A stretch of 16,535 nt of DNA from Firmicutes bacterium UBA5389 (GTDB lineage Bacteria > Bacillota > DTU025). A program made the position numbers and the translations under genes. This document shows, one piece after another, positions 1 through 6,139 of the stretch. Numbering within the stretch: the stretch's first letter is position 1; every line of letters starts with the position of its first letter. Under the pieces are notes generated by a model that was not told the origin of the DNA, ran no database searches, and saw nothing but the letters and a program-made list of their open reading frames with translations. The stretch is taken from the NCBI GenBank assembly GCA_002409965.1, contig DHON01000040.1, positions 382 to 16,916 on the forward strand, written 5' to 3'.

Positions 1-17
1 TGGCGCGCTCGTGTCGA

Positions 18-80
18 ACCTGCGGCAAAACCCGCAGGTGGTAAGAATAACCTGAGGGAAAAGCCGCAGGTACCAGAAAA
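18..80. repeat. Tandem imperfect hairpin repeat, two ~32-bp units
   Basis: The first unit contains ACCTGCGG, a CAAAAC loop and CCGCAGGT (18-39), a perfect 8-bp stem. The second, starting 32 bases later, contains ACCTG-AGG, a GAAAAG loop and CCGCAGGT (50-71), with a degenerate left arm. The bases after each hairpin are A-rich. It resembles a short palindromic intergenic repeat. On the minus strand the A-rich flanks would not give a T-tract right after the first stem, so a terminator role is uncertain. Confidence 0.5.
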
Positions 81-207
81 ACCCTTGATAGTGAAGACCG
101 CAGGCCGCCTCAAGCCAATCAGCAGATTGCTCGTGTCAAAGCGCGAACACAGAAGAGGCCTTCGCATCATTCCGCGGGTCGACGAAAGCCCTGGTCTGCC
201 CCTGCCC

Positions 208-238
208 TTGACTCTATGCCGACTATAGACTGTATACT
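208..238 (+). promoter_or_regulatory. Possible promoter of the MATE gene
   Basis: TTGACT at 208-213 and TATACT at 233-238 resemble sigma-70 type -35 and -10 boxes, but the 19-base spacer is longer than usual. A GTATAC palindrome (232-237) overlaps the -10 box and could be part of a repressor site, although no regulator gene lies next to the pump. An AAGGGGA ribosome binding site follows at 249-255, six bases before the ATG. Confidence 0.3.
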
Positions 239-261
239 GTGTAGATGTAAGGGGACATTTC

Positions 262-1680
262 ATGATATTGAGGAGATTCGTAAAGTACGTTGTTCCGTCT
301 GTTGTGGGATCCGTGGTTACCTCGCTCTACTTGGTCGTTGACGGCGTGTTCATCGCCAGGGGCGTTGGGGAAACCGGGGTCGCTGCAGTAACTCTGGTCC
401 TTCCGCTCACAATGGCCTTCATCGCGATAAGCATGGTCTTCTCTGTGGGCGGAGCCAGCTTGGTATCAGTCAGCCTAGGGTCGGACGACCCGGCTGGTGC
501 CGTCAGCATCTTTCGCCAATCCCTGTGCGCGCTCACGGCCATCGGGGCCGCGTTCAGCCTGGTGGGTGCCGCATTCGCAGAACACATAGCAGTTGCGCTG
601 GGAGCAACCGGCGCACTCACATCGCCCGCGGCGGAGTACATGAGATACTACATGGCCTTCACAGTACCGGTCCTGCTGGCGATGGCTCTATGCACTTTCA
701 TAAGGCACGATGGTTCGCCGCGGCTGTCCATGCGGTCGATGCTATGGGGAGCGGTCACCAACATACTGCTGGATTATGTATTCGTCTTTCCTCTCGGGCT
801 CGGACTGCGGGGCGCGGCCATCGCCACCGGACTCGGACAGCTCGTCACTGTGCTCGCATGCCTTAAGCACTTCGCCCAGCGCCGAGGCGCCCTCTCGATC
901 GGTCGCGCCCGAATCAGAGCCAAGGACATCGGAGAGATTGTCTTCCTGGGCGTTCCTTCATTTCTCGCAGAGGTGTCGTATTCGGTGTTGATGTATATGC
1001 ACAACATCGAAATAGTTGGCCGAGTCGGGGAAATCGGAGTCACGTCCTACGGTGTTGTCAACTACATAAACAACCTGGCCTACATGGCCCTCCTCGGCAT
1101 ATGCCAGGGCATCCAGCCTCTGATGAGCTACTACTATGGTTGCGGAAAGCCCGAAGAGAGCAGGAAATACTGCAAGCTCGGCATTCGGGCATCGACCGTG
1201 GTATCGGCTTCGTTCTTCATGATCTGTCTGTTCTTGGGCAAACCCATAATCAGAGTGTTCGCGTCCTCTCCAGGTGTCGTCGGCCTGGCCCACACGATAC
1301 TCAACTACACGAATGCAGCCTACATCATGCTGGGCGTGAATCTTGTATTCCAGACGTACCTGCAGGCAATCTACATGCCCAGATGGGCGAATCTCATCTG
1401 CCTGCTTAGAGGGTTTGTGTTTGTGAAACTCGGTCTGATGGCGCTGCCAAAACTGCTGGGCGATACGGGGATATGGGCCACGATGATATTCTCGGAGGGA
1501 ATGACACTGATCGTTGCAGCGTATGTGAGCAGAAGCCGGCAGCATAACTCGGCTTCTCGCGCCGTTGCGATCAGCCCCAGGCCCAGGCTGAAAGCGTCCT
1601 GCATCGCCTCTGCGTTCGCCGCATCTCCCGGGTCGGACGCCGAGACGCCCAGAATCCCCGCCAGTTCTATGCCGAGGTAA
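262..1680 (+). CDS. MATE family multidrug efflux transporter, MepA-like, with abnormal C-terminal tail
   Basis: Integral membrane protein of the MATE (multidrug and toxin extrusion) family, expected to export drugs or other organic compounds using a cation gradient. The whole length to about residue 423 alternates hydrophobic helices and short loops, consistent with 12 helices. The loop around residues 147-154 (FIRHDGSP) followed by a helix with NILLDYVFVFPLGLGLRGAA is typical of MepA/DinF-like members. The ATG at 262 has a good Shine-Dalgarno sequence (AAGGGGA). Helix 12 ends near VAAYVS (residues 418-423); family members normally stop soon after. Here the frame continues for 49 polar residues that are the antisense of a reductase remnant, so the tail is probably not native. 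A TAA at 1545-1547, one frame over, could be the ancestral stop lost by a small indel. The gene converges on the glycan operon. Substrate unknown. Confidence 0.92.
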   Translation: MILRRFVKYVVPSVVGSVVTSLYLVVDGVFIARGVGETGVAAVTLVLPLTMAFIAISMVFSVGGASLVSVSLGSDDPAGAVSIFRQSLCALTAIGAAFSLVGAAFAEHIAVALGATGALTSPAAEYMRYYMAFTVPVLLAMALCTFIRHDGSPRLSMRSMLWGAVTNILLDYVFVFPLGLGLRGAAIATGLGQLVTVLACLKHFAQRRGALSIGRARIRAKDIGEIVFLGVPSFLAEVSYSVLMYMHNIEIVGRVGEIGVTSYGVVNYINNLAYMALLGICQGIQPLMSYYYGCGKPEESRKYCKLGIRASTVVSASFFMICLFLGKPIIRVFASSPGVVGLAHTILNYTNAAYIMLGVNLVFQTYLQAIYMPRWANLICLLRGFVFVKLGLMALPKLLGDTGIWATMIFSEGMTLIVAAYVSRSRQHNSASRAVAISPRPRLKASCIASAFAASPGSDAETPRIPASSMPR

Positions 1681-1790
1681 TCCAGCGACCGGCAGAACAT
1701 GCCGACGATGTGCTCCGCAGTGTCGGGGTCAGTGTCGGCATACGCCATGATGTGTCGTTCAACATGCCTGAAGCCCTCTGGGCTGTTCAT
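1550..1790 (-). pseudogene. C-terminal remnant of a flavodoxin-type NAD(P)H-dependent FMN reductase
   Basis: In the minus frame starting at 1790 the reading is MNSPEGFRHVERHIMAYADT, then a stretch with DPDTAEHIVGMF, a DYLGIELAGILGVSASDPGD segment and an AEAMQDAFSLG helix. This order (a strand with a Y/T-x-D turn, helix, YLG strand, GVSASDPGD loop, final helix) matches the C-terminal half of flavodoxin-like NADPH-dependent FMN reductases. The N-terminal half with the FMN phosphate-binding loop is absent: upstream lies the end of the glycoside hydrolase gene. There is no convincing ribosome binding site before 1790. At the other end the frame runs past the expected C-terminus into the antisense of the MATE gene with no stop until 1371. 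I read it as a truncated relic; family assignment is from recognised residue pattern only. Confidence 0.6.
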
Positions 1791-1893
1791 ACTCGCCGCG
1801 CTGCAGCGCAAGACTGCCAAGCTGAGCAGTACCCCGGTATCGCCCGGCCAGACACGCAACAGGCGGCATAGTACGGCCGACTTGCCCCATGTG

Positions 1894-3771
1894 CTACCGC
1901 GTTGCGAGGACCAAGCCAGCGTTGGCCGGCACCCGCGCTTCGCGGGTATCTGTATCAACACCGTGCGCGCATATGCGCACCTGCCGAGGCTGGTGTGAGT
2001 AGTTGACAAGCAGGACGATCCCATCCCCGCCCAGACCATCCCCGTTCAGCAGCGTAGCCGATACGTCAGGCGAGTCAGTCCAGACCGGTTCGCGCCATCC
2101 CGAAAGCTCGACCACGGCCCGGTATACCTCCTCAGGCCTCATTCTCTCATACACCCCGTAGTCATCCGACATGCACAGCTCCAGGGCAAAGTCGCAGAAC
2201 ACAGCATACCCGCGCCCGCGCCCGGCCGCGACTACAGCGGGCTCGCCCTCGCTCTGGCATTTGGCATGCCCGCGCGCGTGGGTCCACAGAACCTGCGCAT
2301 CGCGCGACCGAACGACCAGGCGCCGACCGGTGGCATGCTTCAGGCGCAGCGCCTCGCCTCCGCCTGCGTCCTGTGTCCCGGCCCCGGCTCCAACGTTCCG
2401 GATCTCGACTGGCTGCCCTGCCCCTTCGATGACTGGGTACCTCACCTCGACGCCGAACAGGTCGCCCATTCCATCGAGAGCCGCGCCGTCATACGACATG
2501 TACAGTGTGCCGCCGTCTTCCACGAACTCAGCCAATCGCCTCCAATCCGAGGTGTTCACCGCTCTGCGCTGCGGGACGCACGGCACGAACACCAGCTTGA
2601 ACTGGCTCAGATCATCCTCACTCGTAACCAGGCGGGGATTTAGGCCCGCGCGCCGCGCGAGCACATACGAGTTGAACAACGCTCTGAAGTTGCGCTCCGG
2701 CGTGATGACAGGATCGACGTTGTCGTAGTAGCTGCGAGGCACGACGATCGCTGCCCCTGGCGCAGACGGCTGGAGCACTTGCCCGCCCAGGCGCTCCAGC
2801 GTTCCGCGGAACTCCTGCATGGCTCGGCCCGCACCCTTGAGCTCCCCGTTCCTTGCGTCAACCATGCCAAAGCCGACCTCGAAGGGAGTGGTCTCGTATG
2901 GCAGACGGTCGCCCACGGTGAAGTCGCCGTAACACCACCCCATCGCCCCGATGACGCCCTCTGCAAGCAGAGCGTGCAAAGTAGCGCGGTAGTAGCCCTC
3001 GATGACATCCTCTGCGCACATCTGGCTGGTAGCGCCGAACTCCTCGAAGAGCACATCGGCCCCTCCGCCAAGGGCTCGGGTAAGCGCGGCGCAGAACGGG
3101 ACGAAGTAGGTGCTCCTCACTCCGTCTAGGCGCTCCGGACACGAGTCAGCGTACAGCGGGTACGCATGCATGCACAGGAAATCCAGGCATTCGGAGAGGT
3201 CTCCGAGGCGAAATCCGCAGTCCTGCGTGAGGCTGGTGATGTGGGTCCCAGCTGTAACCGGGTGCTCAGGGTCGTGCGATTTCAGCTCGGACGCGAGCGT
3301 ATGGACCCACAGCCACCCTGAATGCCTGTCTCGGGGGCGAGCGAATATGTCCTGCTCGTTCGCGAGATCCCAGCACAGAATCCTGGCATCGCTTCGATAC
3401 CTCTGGGCGAAATGCTTGACCAGCCCGACCTGTGCCCTGAGCATCTCAGGATCGGAGTAAGGGTCACGATCGCCCCTCCACGGCACATCCCAGTTCTCCC
3501 CGCTCATGTGCCCGCAGAAGAAGGTGGGGATGACCCTCACTCCTGCCGCATCCGCCATGACGAGGAGCTCGTCAAACAGGCCAACCATCGACTCGTCGAT
3601 GATCTCAGGCGAGGGCTGGAAGTCTGCCCATTTCAGGAAGACCCTCACGGCGTTCATCCCCATGCGCGCAATTGTGCGCATGTCCTCCGCTATCTCCTCC
3701 GGGTCGAATTCGGTCCACATTTGGACCCCGTGGTTTTTCGGCCAGTAGTTGACGCCCGTTATGAATTTCAT
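1894..3771 (-). CDS. Cytoplasmic clan-A glycoside hydrolase (GH5/GH42-like) with trimerisation-like domain
   Basis: 625-residue retaining glycosidase candidate, last gene of the operon. Residues 1-330 look like a TIM barrel: it begins with GVNYWP, has a GHMSG segment (87-91), a WDLANEQD motif at 134-141 giving E139 as probable acid/base, and VLFEEFG at 240-246 giving E244 as probable nucleophile. Residues about 340-520 resemble the flavodoxin-like beta-galactosidase trimerisation domain of GH42-type enzymes (VFVPCVPQRR, then EDGGTLYMSYDG). The end (about 540-625) looks like a small beta domain. No signal peptide is seen, so it should act inside the cell on imported oligosaccharides. Its ATG overlaps the upstream stop as ATGA, and an AGAGGA sequence precedes it, so translation is probably coupled. 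Neighbouring GH130 suggests beta-mannosidase activity, but beta-galactosidase, beta-glucosidase or an unclassified family is possible. Confidence 0.82.
   Translation of the reverse strand: MKFITGVNYWPKNHGVQMWTEFDPEEIAEDMRTIARMGMNAVRVFLKWADFQPSPEIIDESMVGLFDELLVMADAAGVRVIPTFFCGHMSGENWDVPWRGDRDPYSDPEMLRAQVGLVKHFAQRYRSDARILCWDLANEQDIFARPRDRHSGWLWVHTLASELKSHDPEHPVTAGTHITSLTQDCGFRLGDLSECLDFLCMHAYPLYADSCPERLDGVRSTYFVPFCAALTRALGGGADVLFEEFGATSQMCAEDVIEGYYRATLHALLAEGVIGAMGWCYGDFTVGDRLPYETTPFEVGFGMVDARNGELKGAGRAMQEFRGTLERLGGQVLQPSAPGAAIVVPRSYYDNVDPVITPERNFRALFNSYVLARRAGLNPRLVTSEDDLSQFKLVFVPCVPQRRAVNTSDWRRLAEFVEDGGTLYMSYDGAALDGMGDLFGVEVRYPVIEGAGQPVEIRNVGAGAGTQDAGGGEALRLKHATGRRLVVRSRDAQVLWTHARGHAKCQSEGEPAVVAAGRGRGYAVFCDFALELCMSDDYGVYERMRPEEVYRAVVELSGWREPVWTDSPDVSATLLNGDGLGGDGIVLLVNYSHQPRQVRICAHGVDTDTREARVPANAGLVLATR
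3661..3682. repeat. 22-bp near-perfect palindrome inside the hydrolase gene, operator-like
   Basis: The arms CATGCGC and GCGCATG flank a CAATTG centre; only one base pair of the 22-bp dyad is mismatched. It contains GCGCGCAATTG (3664-3674), identical over 11 bases to 14861-14871 upstream of the operon. It lies about 100 bp inside the hydrolase coding sequence and encodes ordinary residues (MRTIARM), so it may be chance. A secondary operator for the operon's LacI-type regulator is the alternative. Confidence 0.25.
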
Positions 3772-4679
3772 CTCTGCCCATCCTCTGAGTTAATGCTCTT
3801 GTAGATCCGCTCGGCCGCGCCGATATCCTGCTCGCCCCCGAAGAACCCCACACGCCACGTGCCCCCGGGATACGCGCCCCAGTCCAGAGCGGACCCGCCA
3901 GGCTTCCACCAGTTGTGCGCAATCACGTAGCTGGACTCGAGGTTCCCATACCACCGGTTGGCTGCAAGATGCGTGGAGCCTTCCCGAAACGCCGCTACGA
4001 CTCCGATGTCGGGGCCGTACCACAGTATCCACCGCGGAAATCCCTGCACGTCGCGGCTCGCGCGACGCGCGTCCTCAGAATCGCCATACCAAAGAACGTC
4101 CATGTTCAACGCCCAACCGGCTTCCTGAAGACCCGCCACATCCGTCATGACCTGCCATGTCAGAGTCATGTCGAAGAAGCTCTCATGGAATTCGAACACC
4201 CAATCCGCCCGGACCGGGGCCACTTGACCGGTGTTCGTGGGAAGAAAGCCTATGAACTCAATGCCTCGTAGCGCCAGGACGGTCCGGCCGTCTTCCTCCC
4301 GAAGCTCTGCCTGCGCGGGCACGCTTGGTCTGTGAGTCCCCCACCCGCCTATGCCGAGCCACAGCGACGACGGCTTCCCCACATAGGCCAAGAGCTCACG
4401 GAACTGCCCATCCCCGGTGAGGTCGGCGCTGAGGTAGTCGATGAACACCGGATCGAGCGAGATCCCTATGCCGTATGTATCCGACTGGAACTCGAAATAG
4501 GGCTCGTCGAAGGCAATCGCAGGCTCATGCGCAGACGATGTGGACGCCAACGCAGACGCCGCGCATGCTGCAAGCCAGACGCAGATCGCCCAGCGTACGA
4601 CCGGCAGCCGCAAGGCTTGGAGTAGGGGCGCGACTTGCGCCGCGCCCCTATCAGCATCCAGCGAATGCGTTTTCGGCAT
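3768..4679 (-). CDS. Secreted protein of unknown family, probable beta-sandwich
   Basis: 303 residues as listed. A hydrophobic stretch at about 28-46 (VRWAICVWLAACAASALA) followed by small residues looks like a type I signal peptide, so the mature protein (about 250 residues, no cysteine) should be periplasmic or extracellular. It is rich in aromatic residues (WYG, NWWKPGG, SLWLGIGGWGTH) and in alternating beta-strand patterns, as in carbohydrate-active beta-sandwich proteins. I do not recognise the family. The first ATG (4679) gives an unusually long, charged leader before the hydrophobic core and contains a strong inverted repeat (4623-4650); a downstream TTG start is possible. It follows the 458-residue gene with two bases between and overlaps the hydrolase start by four bases, so the three are probably translated together. 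Glycan binding or processing is inferred from context only. Confidence 0.75.
   Translation of the reverse strand: MPKTHSLDADRGAAQVAPLLQALRLPVVRWAICVWLAACAASALASTSSAHEPAIAFDEPYFEFQSDTYGIGISLDPVFIDYLSADLTGDGQFRELLAYVGKPSSLWLGIGGWGTHRPSVPAQAELREEDGRTVLALRGIEFIGFLPTNTGQVAPVRADWVFEFHESFFDMTLTWQVMTDVAGLQEAGWALNMDVLWYGDSEDARRASRDVQGFPRWILWYGPDIGVVAAFREGSTHLAANRWYGNLESSYVIAHNWWKPGGSALDWGAYPGGTWRVGFFGGEQDIGAAERIYKSINSEDGQR
4623..4650. repeat. Strong inverted repeat near the 5' end of the 303-residue gene
   Basis: TAGGGGCGCG (4623-4632) and CGCGCCCCTA (4641-4650) form a perfect 10-bp stem with an 8-base loop. On the minus-strand transcript it comes 27 bases after the annotated ATG. No T-tract follows, so it is not a standard intrinsic terminator. 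It could limit read-through or translation, or mark this stretch as an intergenic leader with the true start farther in. Confidence 0.5.
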
Positions 4680-4681
4680 CG

Positions 4682-6058
4682 CTACTTGATCTCCACGCCG
4701 GCGAGCTCGGCATACCTGCTCTCAAGATACCTGATGGCCGATGGAGCATCAGCCGCCTCATACAGCAAGTAGTAGTTGACCCGCTCCACGGTGTCGCCTG
4801 GGATCATGTGAGCAGGCCAGTTCCCCTCGTTCATGTCGGGGATGATATCGACTTTGATGCCGCTCTTCGTGCGGAAATCCACGATCTCGCCGGCAATCCA
4901 GCGGAAGGGGCCGGTTCTCCACTCGCCCTCGAGATGCCAGTGATCCATCTTGAGCTTCTCGACAAGGTCGGCGGGTACCTCCGGCACGTCCATCAGGCAT
5001 TCAGCCACGCCAACCTGCAGGCCCTCCGAGAAGTTGGTGCGCCACCGTTCCGGGCTGCAGAAAAGGTAAGACGCTCCCCACCATGCCGGCTTGGGACCGC
5101 GGGCATCGCCGAACGCTATGTAGGGTTTCCCATCCACTCGGGTGATGGCGCCGACTTCCGCCCAGTATTCCTCGGACGAGATCCCCAGTTCATCAGCCCA
5201 ATCTGTCCAGCGGAAGACGGGCAGGATGTGTCGGGCGTCCTCAACATCGCCCATCACGCCGCCGCACATCGTGAAGAGCTTGGTTAGGTCGGAGTAACCC
5301 GCCGTAACGAGGCGGTTGTTCACCCTAACCTCGCCGGTCTTGTATATGGAGACGACTATCGATTGGCGCAGCCCCGGAAAGAGATCGGACGCCGTCTGGG
5401 CCACCACCGTGGCGCGGACGGGGCCTGCCGGCAGCGCGCCGGACTTGACTACTCTGACAGGCTCCTCGAAAGTAGTCTTCTCCTCGTGACGGTCGAGATT
5501 CTCGTCGTACCAGTAGGTGCTGTAGGGGAAACCCGCATACCTGATCATGCCGACATCGCGGGCGTACTTGTGTTCCACGCCCTTGTAGCTGACCAGATCC
5601 ACGGTAGCGTACTGGCTCACGTTCGCGGTGAGCAGTCCATCCAGAGCGCGGACGACGAACCCGCCCTTCTCCGCCGGCTCCACTTCGAAGGCCGCGTCGA
5701 AAGACGGCTTCGACTCAGGCGCCTCGTCCGAGACGATGATTTTCACCGGCCCTGCGGCCAGAAACGCGAGTTCGTCGGCGCGGGATACGCCGCCGGTCAG
5801 ATCCACATCGTCCAGCTGGAACGGGATGGGGTTGCCTGCCGCATCCTCGACCCTGAGCGAATCCCAGTTGGCCGCGAAGTCCGTTCCGATAGCCTCTCGG
5901 ATCTGATCCATTGTGAAGGACACAGGGACAGGAACACCCGTAATCGACTTAACATCGACCACCGCCGACTTGGTGGCGGCAGACGCCCCGGCCGCCATGG
6001 CGATCACCATCGCCGCCACTGTCAGCGCCGCCAGAAGGCCCTTGTTCTTGGTTCTCAT
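4682..6058 (-). CDS. Secreted protein of unknown family (458 aa)
   Basis: The start is set at the ATG at 6058, not the longer frame to 6103, because AAGGAGGAG lies just upstream and a textbook signal peptide follows (MRTKNKGLLAALTVAAMVIA, then MAAGASA and a cut before ATKS). The mature N-terminal region (about 30-100) has PVPVSFTMDQI, DSLRVEDAAGNPIPFQLDDV and SRADELAFLA, a pattern seen in secreted carbohydrate-related proteins, where a substrate-facing beta domain precedes a larger beta-sandwich. The rest is strand-rich with many aromatic residues (YAGFPYSTYWYDE, KPAWWGASYLF, HWHLEGEWRTGPFRW). No catalytic motif that I can name is visible, so an enzyme (hydrolase or lyase) and a binding protein are both open. 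It sits between the toroid protein and the 303-residue secreted protein in the same operon, supporting a joint role on one extracellular glycan. Confidence 0.82.
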   Translation of the reverse strand: MRTKNKGLLAALTVAAMVIAMAAGASAATKSAVVDVKSITGVPVPVSFTMDQIREAIGTDFAANWDSLRVEDAAGNPIPFQLDDVDLTGGVSRADELAFLAAGPVKIIVSDEAPESKPSFDAAFEVEPAEKGGFVVRALDGLLTANVSQYATVDLVSYKGVEHKYARDVGMIRYAGFPYSTYWYDENLDRHEEKTTFEEPVRVVKSGALPAGPVRATVVAQTASDLFPGLRQSIVVSIYKTGEVRVNNRLVTAGYSDLTKLFTMCGGVMGDVEDARHILPVFRWTDWADELGISSEEYWAEVGAITRVDGKPYIAFGDARGPKPAWWGASYLFCSPERWRTNFSEGLQVGVAECLMDVPEVPADLVEKLKMDHWHLEGEWRTGPFRWIAGEIVDFRTKSGIKVDIIPDMNEGNWPAHMIPGDTVERVNYYLLYEAADAPSAIRYLESRYAELAGVEIK

Positions 6059-6139
6059 CTCGAATTCTCCTCCTTGTCGCTCTTGTCTCACTTGTCGCTG
6101 CATTTCATAAGTCCTCGATCCTCATGCCAGTTCACGATC

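Noticed and set aside
18..80. CRISPR array
   Set aside because: Only two units, no distinct spacers between identical repeats, and no cas genes; the units are hairpins with diverged arms.
1798..1809. Palindrome GCGCTGCAGCGC as a terminator or operator
   Set aside because: No loop, no T-tract and no promoter nearby; short GC palindromes are expected by chance here.
1931..1947. Perfect hairpin ACCCGCG-CTT-CGCGGGT as an operon terminator
   Set aside because: It lies before the hydrolase stop codon, inside coding sequence, and no T-tract follows on the minus strand.
1966..1983. GTGCGCGCATATGCGCAC as an extra operator site
   Set aside because: It differs in its centre from the upstream elements and lies in the coding end of the hydrolase, so chance is the simpler explanation.
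4475..5287. Plus-strand open frame of 270 codons
   Set aside because: Antisense to two genes of the operon; no ribosome binding site or recognisable domain.
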